A stretch of 64,000 nt of DNA from an uncultured Clostridia bacterium (GTDB taxonomy: Bacteria > Bacillota > Clostridia > Lachnospirales > Cellulosilyticaceae), in the NCBI GenBank assembly GCA_937981575.1, contig CALJNR010000043.1, forward strand, positions 1-64,000. Reading direction: 5' to 3'. The notes beneath the pieces were generated by a model that saw nothing but the letters and a program-made list of their open reading frames with translations, searched no databases and was not told the DNA's origin. The position numbers and the translations under genes were made by a program. Shown piece after piece: positions 9,973 to 18,409 of this stretch. Each line of letters opens with the position of its first letter. Position 1 is the first letter of the stretch.

Positions 9973-10929
9973 GTGTATTATATCGGCGTTGACTTAGGAG
10001 GAACCAATATAGCAGTAGGACTCGTTGATGAAAATTATCAGATCATAGAAAGTGTAAGCGGCCCTACTAAACGTGAAAGAAGTTCAGAAGAAATTCTAAA
10101 AGATATGGCTTCTTTATGCAAAGAAGTAATGGATAAAAGAAATTTATCTGAAAAAGATATTCATTCAATTGGGGTGGGGAGTCCAGGGATAGCCTCTCCA
10201 AAGGAAGGGATCATTTTATTTTCTAATAACCTTGGCTTTGATCATGTGAATGTAAAAAATGAAATACAAAAATATATTCCAGTTGATGTTTATGTAGAAA
10301 ATGATGCAAACTGTGCTGCACTTGGCGAAGTTTTATGCGGAGCGGCTAAAGGAGAAAAAAATGTAGTTGTTGTAACCCTTGGGACAGGTATCGGCGGAGG
10401 CATCATTATAGATGGCAAAATATATGGCGGAAGCTTTTTTGGGGCAGGGGAAATTGGACATACTGTTATACAGATGACTGATGGGCTCGCTTGCAGCTGC
10501 GGCAGAAAAGGGTGTTGGGAACAGTACGCTTCTGCAACCGCACTTATTCGCGATGCAAAAGAGGCTGCAAAAAACCATCCAGAGAGCAAACTTATTGCAA
10601 TGGCAAAAAATCAGGATGCTCAAAATATTAATGCCAAAGTAGTTTTTGATGCGGCTCAGGAAGAAGACGAGACTGCTAAGGAACTGCTTAATCGATACTT
10701 CAGATATATTGCATGTGGCGTAACGAATGTTATTAATGCGCTGGAACCTTCAGCAGTTGTTATTGGAGGCGGCATCAGTGCGCAGAAAGAATATCTTACA
10801 GAACCGGTTACACGCTATGTACAAGAAGAAATGTACGGCGGCCTTCAGCTAAAAACTATAATCAAAGCAGCAACGTTAGGAAATGATGCCGGGATTATTG
10901 GAGCGGCACTGCTTGGTACGACGCTGTAA
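9973..10929 (+). CDS. glcK: ROK-family glucokinase
   Basis: ATP-dependent glucose kinase feeding glycolysis, ROK family. Visible features are the N-terminal phosphate loop DLGGTNIAVGL, GTGIGGGI at about residues 137-144, and the sugar-binding GEIGH near 160. The ROK zinc motif is CSCGRKGCWEQYAS at about 174-187. At 318 aa the length is typical. The start is GTG, with GGAGG at 9960-9964. It sits directly behind hprK. The substrate could also be another hexose such as N-acetylmannosamine; glucose is favoured by family resemblance and context. Confidence 0.93.
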   Translation: MYYIGVDLGGTNIAVGLVDENYQIIESVSGPTKRERSSEEILKDMASLCKEVMDKRNLSEKDIHSIGVGSPGIASPKEGIILFSNNLGFDHVNVKNEIQKYIPVDVYVENDANCAALGEVLCGAAKGEKNVVVVTLGTGIGGGIIIDGKIYGGSFFGAGEIGHTVIQMTDGLACSCGRKGCWEQYASATALIRDAKEAAKNHPESKLIAMAKNQDAQNINAKVVFDAAQEEDETAKELLNRYFRYIACGVTNVINALEPSAVVIGGGISAQKEYLTEPVTRYVQEEMYGGLQLKTIIKAATLGNDAGIIGAALLGTTL

Positions 10930-11018
10930 AAGCAAAGATTGAACCTTATGCATACATTTTAACGGACATACCATACTAATACTAGTAGTGAAAAACTATT
11001 TAATAGAGGGATATGGTT

Positions 11019-11171
11019 ATGTCACAAAAATTACTCCTTGAAATTGAAAGACTAAGAAACGAGTTAAATAAAGCGTTAGATGAGAATGCATTAAGGCTTG
11101 ATAAAGATAAGGTAATGGATTTAAGTTTGAAGCTGGATAAGCTTATATTAGAGTATATTAATGAGGTATAA
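11019..11171 (+). CDS. Spo0E-like sporulation regulatory peptide
   Basis: A 50-aa protein. It has a first helix with IERLRNELNKAL and a second helix carrying LSLKLDKLILEYI. This second helix is the Spo0E-family signature (S-x2-LD-x-LI-x2-Y) used to dephosphorylate Spo0A~P in Bacillus. The ATG at 11019 is preferred over one at 11013 because AGAGGG ends 8 bases upstream. A terminator follows at once, so the gene is monocistronic. By analogy it would delay sporulation by draining Spo0A phosphate. Clostridia commonly have several such paralogues, and the target here is inferred from the motif only. Confidence 0.8.
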   Translation: MSQKLLLEIERLRNELNKALDENALRLDKDKVMDLSLKLDKLILEYINEV

Positions 11172-11177
11172 TAAGCA

Positions 11178-11225
11178 AAGGTTTAATAGAGTAGAGTGAT
11201 CTATAAGCTGTTAAACCTTGTTTTA
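11178..11225 (+). terminator. Terminator of the spo0E-like gene
   Basis: AAGGTTTAA at 11178 pairs with TTAAACCTT at 11211, followed by GTTTTA, 7 bases after the stop codon. Confidence 0.75.
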
Positions 11226-11226
11226 T

Positions 11227-11341
11227 TATAGAGAAACACTTCTAATACTAAATTTATTCATTTGCTTAGAGGTATTTCTCTAAATGATTTCACAGCAGGC
11301 AATCTTATGAATAAATTAAACTTTAAGCTGTGAAATCTATA
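11227..11341 (+). repeat. Two-hairpin intergenic element, copy A
   Basis: 115-bp element flanked by TATAGA and TCTATA. Hairpin 1 pairs 11230-11245 with 11266-11281 (16 positions, one mismatch and one G-T). Hairpin 2 pairs GATTTCACAGC (11286-11296) with GCTGTGAAATC (11327-11337). The two loops contain 11 perfectly complementary bases: AATTTATTCAT at 11251-11261 and ATGAATAAATT at 11307-11317. Homologous copies lie at 36936-37049 (same strand) and 51703-51817 (opposite strand). It is either a structured RNA or a small non-autonomous mobile element. Confidence 0.8.
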
Positions 11342-11410
11342 TGCTGCCATCAGTGTACATAAAAATATGTGCCTAGTCGCTGTACGGGCTTAAAGAGGAG
11401 TATGAACAAA

Positions 11411-11947
11411 ATGAGCTGTGAAAGTGAAAAAGAATTATTAGCAAATGTAAGGTTTAAAGTAAAAGATGTATTAAGATACAATATGTCTATAGCCTTTAGG
11501 AGTCTTAAGAATAAAGTGATTCTTCTAGCCGGCGTAGTACTGCTTGGTGTATACTTTTATAAGTTGTTTACACGAACGATTGCTTTAGACCTGTTTGTTG
11601 CAAACAATATTATACTTCTCCTGGTTCCAGTGATGATTTTTTTATTGATCCCTTGGAGAGTTTGGAAAATCACGCTTATGCAGATGCAAACACCTGCGTT
11701 TGCAGGAGGAGTCATCTATACCTTTTTATTAGATAAAATTATATTAGATGTAGGAACGATGAAAGACGAAATAAAATGGGATCTTTTTGTTAGAATAGTA
11801 GAAACAAAAAAGGATTTAAGATTTTTTGTGGATGAGGTGCAGGCTCAGCTTATTCCAAAACATAATCTTACCCCAAAACAGCTGAAATGTCTAAAGGACA
11901 TTGCTAAAAAAGCAACGCAAGAAGGAGTATGTCAGTTTAAAAACTGA
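11411..11947 (+). CDS. Small membrane protein, unknown function
   Basis: 178 aa, with two hydrophobic segments at about residues 37-55 (VILLAGVVLLGVYFYKL) and 62-85 (LFVANNIILLLVPVMIFLLIP). They probably form a membrane hairpin. The C-terminal cytosolic part has about 90 residues, ending in helices with KHNLTPKQLKCLKDIAKKA. AAAGAGGAG places translation at the ATG at 11411 (10 bases); in-frame upstream starts at 11369 and 11402 are poorly spaced. It lies 70 bases after repeat copy A and 17 bases before the TIM-barrel gene, suggesting one operon. I do not recognise the family. Confidence 0.75.
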   Translation: MSCESEKELLANVRFKVKDVLRYNMSIAFRSLKNKVILLAGVVLLGVYFYKLFTRTIALDLFVANNIILLLVPVMIFLLIPWRVWKITLMQMQTPAFAGGVIYTFLLDKIILDVGTMKDEIKWDLFVRIVETKKDLRFFVDEVQAQLIPKHNLTPKQLKCLKDIAKKATQEGVCQFKN

Positions 11948-11964
11948 CAGGCGGACAAAAAAAT

Positions 11965-12957
11965 ATGAAAAGACTATTTCATTTATCAACAATCCCAAGA
12001 CAATTACAATGGTTTAACGATGATTGGGATGAAGTTATAGAATTTATTAAGAAGAATAATATAGAGGGAGTTGAGCTGGGGCTTACGGCTGATTATCCTC
12101 TTCACAAAATCCCAAAAGAAATTGTAGAAGGCGTTCATTTAAGCTTCTATCCTATGTGGATAGATTTTTGGAATAATGATTTAGATAAAGTTATTAAGCT
12201 GCTAGGAAGCAGAGAAGCTGTACATGATTATTATGGCGGATTTGACAAACAAGCTATCATTGAGTCGTACAAGCTGCAATATCAAAGAGCTAAGGAACTA
12301 GGTGCGAAATATATGGTTTTTCATATTAGTCATGTGCTGATAGAAGATTCTTTTACATTTTCTTATGCATACTCTGATGAGGAGGTTATAAAAGCCAGTA
12401 TCGAGCTCATTAACGCCTCTTTTGAGCCTGATGAAGATGGCCCCATGTTGCTGTTTGAAAACCTTTGGTGGCCAGGACTTACTTATTTAAGGCCTGACCT
12501 GATGGAGGAACTAATTGCCAAAGTTAAGTATCCGCATAAAGGCTATTTAGTAGATATTTCACATCTTATTCTAACCAATCCAAACATTGCAACAGAAGAT
12601 CAGGCATTCCGCTATATTCAAAAGGTGATAGGGCAGTTAGGAGATTTGAAAAATTCAATACGGGGTATTCATCTTAATAAAACACTTCCGAAGCATTACA
12701 TGCAGAGGGATCATAGTTATACCTTGAAAAAATATCAAGAGGCTTCACAAAAGCATCTAAAAAATAAAATATTGAAAAGTCATATTCAGCAGATGGACCC
12801 TCATCAGCCATTTGATCATGATGCAGCTAAAAAAATTATTGAACTCATCAAGCCTGAGTTTTGTGTCTATGAAACTTCGCCAAGTACGCGGTATGAACTT
12901 GCTTATTTCATTAAAAAACAAAATATTGCCCTTGGGGTGCAGCAAAAAACCATTTAA
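11965..12957 (+). CDS. Sugar phosphate isomerase/epimerase-like TIM-barrel protein
   Basis: 330 aa resembling the AP-endonuclease-2/xylose-isomerase-like TIM barrel family. Strand and helix spacing and the metal-site-like patches VELGLTADYPLH (about 35-46), KYMVFHISHV (about 115-124), LLFENLW (about 160) and GYLVDISHLI (about 190) fit that fold. HLNKTLPKHYMQRDHSY (about 235) and the terminal PEFCVYETSPST complete the barrel. Substrate is unknown. It follows the small membrane protein by 17 bases and ends in its own terminator, whose stem includes the stop codon. Confidence 0.75.
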   Translation: MKRLFHLSTIPRQLQWFNDDWDEVIEFIKKNNIEGVELGLTADYPLHKIPKEIVEGVHLSFYPMWIDFWNNDLDKVIKLLGSREAVHDYYGGFDKQAIIESYKLQYQRAKELGAKYMVFHISHVLIEDSFTFSYAYSDEEVIKASIELINASFEPDEDGPMLLFENLWWPGLTYLRPDLMEELIAKVKYPHKGYLVDISHLILTNPNIATEDQAFRYIQKVIGQLGDLKNSIRGIHLNKTLPKHYMQRDHSYTLKKYQEASQKHLKNKILKSHIQQMDPHQPFDHDAAKKIIELIKPEFCVYETSPSTRYELAYFIKKQNIALGVQQKTI

Positions 12958-12982
12958 TTCTTCAGGAATTAAGTGGTTTTTC
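12944..12982 (+). terminator. Terminator of the TIM-barrel gene
   Basis: AAAAAACCATTTAATTC pairs with GAATTAAGTGGTTTTT around a TTCAG loop. The TAA stop codon lies inside the left arm. Confidence 0.85.
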
Positions 12983-13102
12983 TTTATAAAGTCAAGCATA
13001 GGGTTTAACATTTACAATACTTTTTAAGGATCTATATTTTCTACATATTTTGTTGATATATTGTGAGATAAAGGGAATAAATACTTGGGTATAATTAAAA
13101 AC

Positions 13103-13131
13103 TTGACACAATTATCCATTTTGTATATAAT
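13103..13131 (+). promoter_or_regulatory. Consensus sigma-A promoter of the NlpC/P60 gene
   Basis: TTGACA (13103-13108), a 17-base spacer and TATAAT (13126-13131) form a perfect consensus promoter. It lies about 90 bases upstream of the start codon and predicts strong vegetative expression with a leader of about 80 bases. Confidence 0.85.
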
Positions 13132-13220
13132 AATTTTGTAACAATTAGTTAACAAATTTGGTTCGGTCAGTTATTCGATCGACAAATAGAACAACGAATC
13201 ATTTTAAGGAGGACGTATTC

Positions 13221-14177
13221 ATGCGATTGCAGAAAATATTACTAGGAGCTGTTATAACAGCAGCAGTGGCTTTTCTTCCAAATTTGGCTTACGGTCAAGG
13301 CTATGGAACAGTAGCGACCAGTACTCTGAATGTACGGGAAAAGGCAACTACAGATTCTAGAATTTTGCAGCAGGTAGGACTTGGAGTGCCGGTTGAGATT
13401 GTATCAGAACAAAATGATTGGCTGAAGCTGATCTTAAAAGACGGTTCTACGGCTTATGTAAAGGCAGAATATATATCCGTACATAGAGTTGTTGCTACTG
13501 TAGAAGTATCGGGGGGGCTTAATGTAAGAGACTATCCTTCTACAGAAACAGGCGGAATTATCGGTAAGTTTTATCAGGGAGATGAGATTTCAGTTCACTA
13601 TAAGGTAGGGGACTGGTATAAAATAAGTCAAGAAGGATTTGAAGGGTTTGTACATAAGGATTTTGTAAAAGAAGATTTACTTAAGTGTTTGCCAACAAAA
13701 GCATTATCAGAAGAGAAAAAAATTACTGTAACTCAGCAGCAGGTCAATGCACCGGCTAAAATGCAAAGTATTGGCCCGAAACAGGCTGTAGCAACTATGA
13801 AACCAAGCGGCCTAGGAGATTCTATTGTTGCTTATGCTAAACAGTTTTTAGGAAATCCTTATGTTTATGGAGGAAGCAGTTTAACGAGTGGAACAGACTG
13901 TTCAGGATTTTCACAACAAATTATGAGAAATTTCGGTATTAGTATCCAAAGAAGTTCAAGTTCTCAATATGCAAGCAATGGATACAAAGTAAGTGCTGAT
14001 AATCTGCAAAAAGGAGATCTTCTGTTCTATGGCTACAAAGGACGCGTATCACATGTAGCTATTTATATAGGAGGGGGACAAGTTATCCACGCCAACGATG
14101 AAAGAACAGGCATTATTATCAGCAATGCTTTTCCTAGCCATGGCAAACCATTTATCGGGGCAAAGCGTGTCATTTAA
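13221..14177 (+). CDS. Secreted NlpC/P60 endopeptidase with two SH3b domains
   Basis: Predicted gamma-D-Glu-diamino-acid endopeptidase that cuts peptidoglycan stem peptides. The 318-aa precursor begins with a signal peptide (MRLQK, hydrophobic 6-22, cleavage near AYGQG). Two bacterial SH3 domains follow at about 27-85 (STLNVREKATTDSRIL) and 93-150 (GGLNVRDYPSTETGG). A linker at about 150-200 leads to the NlpC/P60 domain at about 203-318. The catalytic Cys is in TDCSGFS (about 227) and the His in RVSHVAIYIGG (about 276), with HANDE as the third site. AAGGAGGA fixes the ATG at 13221; an upstream in-frame start at 13158 would disrupt the signal peptide. Confidence 0.95.
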   Translation: MRLQKILLGAVITAAVAFLPNLAYGQGYGTVATSTLNVREKATTDSRILQQVGLGVPVEIVSEQNDWLKLILKDGSTAYVKAEYISVHRVVATVEVSGGLNVRDYPSTETGGIIGKFYQGDEISVHYKVGDWYKISQEGFEGFVHKDFVKEDLLKCLPTKALSEEKKITVTQQQVNAPAKMQSIGPKQAVATMKPSGLGDSIVAYAKQFLGNPYVYGGSSLTSGTDCSGFSQQIMRNFGISIQRSSSSQYASNGYKVSADNLQKGDLLFYGYKGRVSHVAIYIGGGQVIHANDERTGIIISNAFPSHGKPFIGAKRVI

Positions 14178-14181
14178 TACA

Positions 14182-14231
14182 ATATGATAGCAAAAAAGAA
14201 TGTCTTAAGACATTCTTTTTTGCTATCATAT
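14182..14231. terminator. 50-bp perfect palindromic terminator
   Basis: Two perfect 25-base arms meet at CTTAAG, and each arm carries an A6/T6 tract. It lies 4 bases after the NlpC/P60 stop codon and can end transcription from either direction. Confidence 0.9.
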
Positions 14232-14430
14232 GTAGGTTTTTCTTGGGAAAAATAAAGAGGATAAAGAGTGTAAAAACACTGATAATACTGTACTCTTACC
14301 CTAAGATAAAAATTAGAAGAATATACTAATATTTGCTTGACAGCGATATTGGAAATATGTAACAATAAGAGAAATTTATACATAACTTATAACATAAATG
14401 ACATGCAAATATTTTTATTCGGGGGGTTTT

Positions 14431-14853
14431 ATGGATAGAGAGAAATTAATACTTATTAAGGAACATTTACAGAAAGATAATAAGGCATTGCCTGAATATG
14501 TAGAACAAGATCCTCATCATTGGTATTCAAGAGTATATATGGCAAAAATGTTGAAGCAGCAGGGCAATGCAGAAGAGGCTTATACACTTCTTAGAAGTAT
14601 TTATGAAGATAATACTTTTAGGTTTGATAAAGGGATCCATGGTGCATATGAAGAATATATTATAGAAAAAGTAAGATTTTTTGAGCAGCTTGCAAGACTT
14701 AGCCTTGAAGTAACAAAAGAACCAGAGCGTAGTATTCCCTATTTGGATGAAGCACTTATTATGCTTGATGGAGCGGAAAGTGTATATCCTTATGTTAACC
14801 CAAAGGATATTTCAGTATTAAAGAAGTCGTATCTTAACATGATAAATGAATAA
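14431..14853 (+). CDS. Helical TPR-like hypothetical protein
   Basis: 140 aa, acidic and wholly helical in appearance, with no signal or membrane segment. Residues 25-55 (DPHHWYSRVYMAKMLKQQGNAEEAYTLL region) resemble one tetratricopeptide repeat. A second weaker unit lies at about 85-115 (ERSIPYLDEALIMLDGAES). The ATG at 14431 follows GGGGGG by 4 bases. It is monocistronic with its own terminator, immediately upstream of addB. A scaffold role is plausible from the repeat type, but no function can be assigned. Confidence 0.7.
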   Translation: MDREKLILIKEHLQKDNKALPEYVEQDPHHWYSRVYMAKMLKQQGNAEEAYTLLRSIYEDNTFRFDKGIHGAYEEYIIEKVRFFEQLARLSLEVTKEPERSIPYLDEALIMLDGAESVYPYVNPKDISVLKKSYLNMINE

Positions 14854-14863
14854 ATAACATGAT

Positions 14864-14898
14864 AAACCCTTTAGTGCTCAAAATGCATTAAGGGGTTT
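14864..14898 (+). terminator. Terminator of the TPR-like gene
   Basis: AAACCCTTTAGTGC pairs with GCATTAAGGGGTTT, with two wobble or mismatch positions, just after the stop codon. The trailing T-run is weak. Confidence 0.65.
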
Positions 14899-14998
14899 AA
14901 ACTTTATAAACATATTAAGTATCGTATCGTTAGAAGAATATGCTAAAATAGTAGACAAGAGAGTAGGTATATTAATGCGAAAGGAAGGTGAAAGGAAC

Positions 14999-17900
14999 GT
15001 GAAGGTTGAATTTATTTTGGGAAGAGCTGGAAGTGGCAAGACTACTGCCTGCTACGAACAAATAGAGGAAGAACTAAAATACGATCATTATACGGACCTT
15101 GTTATGTTGGTTCCAGAGCAGTTTAACCTGCAGACACAAATTAGTTTGTCCAAAAGGCTGTATCCAGGTCTTTTCAGAGTACAAGTGATGAGTTTTAATA
15201 CATTGGTAAGGGAAGTGTTTAAAGAAGTAGGCAAAGCAGAGATTCCTATCATTGATGATTTGGAGCGCATCATGATTTTAAAAAAAATAATAGAAGAACA
15301 TAAGGATGAGCTTGTTTTTTTTAGAAAAAGTATTTCTAATATAGGGTTCATTGAGGCTATCAACCGTTTAATTACTATTTTTGAGCAAGACGCCATTGAC
15401 GAGAAAGTGCTTACCGATTTTATTTCAGACAAAAGTGCTACACCGTTATTTAGAAGCAAGCTTCAGGATATTGGATTAATTTATAGATATTTTGAAGAGC
15501 AGATCCACGGGAAGTTTCTTACAGCAGAAAAGACACTTAAACTTCTTGCTCAGAGTATTTGCAAAAGCAGTAAGCTGAGTGATATTACATTATGGATGGA
15601 TGGTTTTTATGGATTTACTGAGGTTCAGGTGGATATCATTAAAGAACTTATAAAAAAGGTTAAGTTATTAACGATTACACTGCCCTCTGATAAGATTTAT
15701 GGATTAGGTGAAGGTGTAAGAGAAACAAACCCTTTTTATGAAAGCATCAAAACATTTCAAAAGCTTGTTAAAGCTTGTCAGGAAAATAGTATTCAATATG
15801 ATACGAAGTATCTTGATATTAAGGCAGTCACCCATCCTAAGACTGCAGAAGAAATTATCTATTTAGAAGAAAACTACTTAAGTCATTATGCTCAGCCATT
15901 TAAAAGCTGCGCCGAAAATATCAATTTGTGTATCTATCCTAATCCGAATGATGAAGTTGAGCAGGCAGCAAAGTATATAACGGAGCTTGTTAGGGCGGAT
16001 AAATATAGATATCATGATATAGCTGTTTTAGTAGGGGACCTTTGTGCTTATAAGTCGAAGCTGCAAAGTGTTTTTGCAGAGTATGATATCCCATACTTTC
16101 TAGATATGAAAAGAAATATTCATACGAACATTTTAGTAGCCGTTATTGAAGGGGTATTAGATGTTATTATATCTCATTATTCCTATAAAAGTGTTATGAC
16201 TCTTTTAAGGACTTATATGATTCATGCCAATAAAGAAGATATCGATATTTTAGAAAACTACATTTTAGCGCATGGCATTAAAGGAAAGAAAAAATGGTAT
16301 CAAACTTGGTCTTATAGCGAGGAAGACCTATCTCATGAGCAACATATTAACAGGATAAAAGAAACAATCCTAGAGCCAATTAAAAAGCTGGAAGAACGTA
16401 TGCGCGAGATAAAAAGTGGTGGGCAGATTAAGGTAGTGGATCTTACACGGTGTATTTATTATTTCTTAGAAGATATTCATGCATATAAGCAGCTTCAAAG
16501 TTATGTAAAACAAAGTCGAAAGGAATCAAACCGTATACTTGAACTTGAAAATACACAAATTTGGGGACAGGTTGCAGAGGCATTTGAGCGGCTTGTATCT
16601 ATCTTAGGAGATGAAATGACGACAGTTGCTGCTTATAAAAAAATTATAAGTACCAGCTTTTCTTATTTGGAAATGGGCATCATTCCCCCTTCTCAAGACC
16701 AGGTGTTAATTGGAACAATAGATAGAACCCGGCTGCCTAGATTAAGAGCTGTGTTTATATTAGGAACAAATGAAGGGATGATTCCTAATATAAATGATAC
16801 TGTCCCGCTTTTTTCTGATATGGATAAAGTAACATTAAACAACCTCTGTCAGAAAGAACATCGGGCAAAAGATAAATTTTGTGATATCATAGTGCATCAG
16901 CCTATTTATGCATCAAATTTTGCAATCTATACAGCACTTACTAGAGCGGCAGATAAGCTTTATATCAGCGCTGTATCAGCAGATGAAAACGGTAAGGCAC
17001 TAAGACCTTCTTTAGTGTATTACAAACTTAAAAAGATGTTTCCTAATACGCCTCTTAAAAATGGTCAGGGTATACTTGATCACGTTACAAGGGCTCTCCC
17101 TACTTTTGGGTATATAGGAAGGCTTCTTAGAGAATACATTGAAGACAGGGTCACTGAGGAAGAATGGAAGGATATAGTGAGCTGGTATCTTGAAAATGAT
17201 GAGTGGAAAGTACGCCTTAGGGGTTTGCCAGCGTATTTATTTTACAGCAACCAACAGCATTATTTAGAAAAAGAGACCGCCAAGATGCTCTATTTGGCTC
17301 CGCTTCATACAAATGTTTCTCAACTTGAGACATTTAGAAACTGCGCGTGCTGCTATTTTATTCGCTATGGGATAAGAGCAGAAGAAAGAAAAATATTTTC
17401 ACTAGATTATGCAGCGATAGGGACGCTGTTTCATGCAGCATTGGAACAATATCCTAAAGAACTTGATGCTCTAGGAACAACATGGACCCAGGCAAGCAAA
17501 GAGCAAATAGATCTTTCAGTTAAAGGGGCGTCCGAGTATGCTATTACAACGTATCATGGAACTTATAAGGAAGTTGGAAAATTAAAGTATACAAAAATTC
17601 AATTAGAAAAAATGACAAGAAGGGCTGTGAACGCACTAACTGCCCACGCTAAAAACAGTTCATTCGTTCCAGAACGATATGAAGTAAGTTTTGCAGAAGG
17701 AAAGATGCTTCCACCCATTCACATTCAAATTGATGAAGGGAGACTATTAGTTCTTACAGGGCAAATAGACCGGGTAGATGTTTATTATAAAGACGAAGAT
17801 TCTGCTTATATAAAAATTCTAGATTACAAAACAGGCAATAAATATTTCAATTTATTGGAGGTATATTATGGTCTTCAGCTGCAGCTTCTGCTTTATTTAG

Positions 17901-18409
17901 ATGCGTATCTAAAGCTTAATGGAGACTATCAACCTGGCGGAGTGTTTTATTTCCATATAACAAGTCCTTATATTCAGTATCAAGCGGGGATGACAGAAGA
18001 TGATATAGCCCTTAGCGATTTAAAGCAGTTTAAGCTTTCAGGAATAGCACTAGAAGAAATTGAAGTCATTCATGCTTTAGATAAAAACAACACAGGCTAT
18101 ACGGTTCCTGTAAGTCTTAATAAAGATGGATCAATCAAAAAGGGGTCCTCAGTTGCAACAAAGCAGCAATTCGAAAGTCTAGAGCAGCATATTATTGAAA
18201 CAATTAAAAATCTAGGCAGGCAGATACTTGAGGGTAAAGTCAGTGCTAAACCTTTTAAACTTGGAGATAAGCAGCCATGTATGTATTGCAAATATCATAC
18301 GATCTGTCAGTTTGATGAAAATCAGCCAGATAACTTATGTGAACGATTAGAGTACTTAGATAAAGATGAGATATGGGAAAGATTAGAGAGCAGAAAGGAG
18401 AAAGAATAA
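14999..18409 (+). CDS. addB: ATP-dependent helicase/nuclease AddB
   Basis: Subunit B of the AddAB helicase-nuclease that resects double-strand breaks and loads RecA. At about 1136 aa it has the usual length. Walker A GRAGSGKTT is at about residues 10-18. The RecB-type nuclease motif is near 920-950 (GQIDRVDVYY and LDYKTG). The iron-sulfur cysteines are present: one group in RNCACCYF near 778 and the triad C-x2-C-x5-C (CMYCKYHTIC) near 1097. The GTG at 14999 is chosen because GGAAGGTGAAAGG precedes it; an ATG at 14975 is also possible. addA follows with zero intergenic bases, so the subunits are translationally coupled. Confidence 0.95.
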   Translation: MKVEFILGRAGSGKTTACYEQIEEELKYDHYTDLVMLVPEQFNLQTQISLSKRLYPGLFRVQVMSFNTLVREVFKEVGKAEIPIIDDLERIMILKKIIEEHKDELVFFRKSISNIGFIEAINRLITIFEQDAIDEKVLTDFISDKSATPLFRSKLQDIGLIYRYFEEQIHGKFLTAEKTLKLLAQSICKSSKLSDITLWMDGFYGFTEVQVDIIKELIKKVKLLTITLPSDKIYGLGEGVRETNPFYESIKTFQKLVKACQENSIQYDTKYLDIKAVTHPKTAEEIIYLEENYLSHYAQPFKSCAENINLCIYPNPNDEVEQAAKYITELVRADKYRYHDIAVLVGDLCAYKSKLQSVFAEYDIPYFLDMKRNIHTNILVAVIEGVLDVIISHYSYKSVMTLLRTYMIHANKEDIDILENYILAHGIKGKKKWYQTWSYSEEDLSHEQHINRIKETILEPIKKLEERMREIKSGGQIKVVDLTRCIYYFLEDIHAYKQLQSYVKQSRKESNRILELENTQIWGQVAEAFERLVSILGDEMTTVAAYKKIISTSFSYLEMGIIPPSQDQVLIGTIDRTRLPRLRAVFILGTNEGMIPNINDTVPLFSDMDKVTLNNLCQKEHRAKDKFCDIIVHQPIYASNFAIYTALTRAADKLYISAVSADENGKALRPSLVYYKLKKMFPNTPLKNGQGILDHVTRALPTFGYIGRLLREYIEDRVTEEEWKDIVSWYLENDEWKVRLRGLPAYLFYSNQQHYLEKETAKMLYLAPLHTNVSQLETFRNCACCYFIRYGIRAEERKIFSLDYAAIGTLFHAALEQYPKELDALGTTWTQASKEQIDLSVKGASEYAITTYHGTYKEVGKLKYTKIQLEKMTRRAVNALTAHAKNSSFVPERYEVSFAEGKMLPPIHIQIDEGRLLVLTGQIDRVDVYYKDEDSAYIKILDYKTGNKYFNLLEVYYGLQLQLLLYLDAYLKLNGDYQPGGVFYFHITSPYIQYQAGMTEDDIALSDLKQFKLSGIALEEIEVIHALDKNNTGYTVPVSLNKDGSIKKGSSVATKQQFESLEQHIIETIKNLGRQILEGKVSAKPFKLGDKQPCMYCKYHTICQFDENQPDNLCERLEYLDKDEIWERLESRKEKE

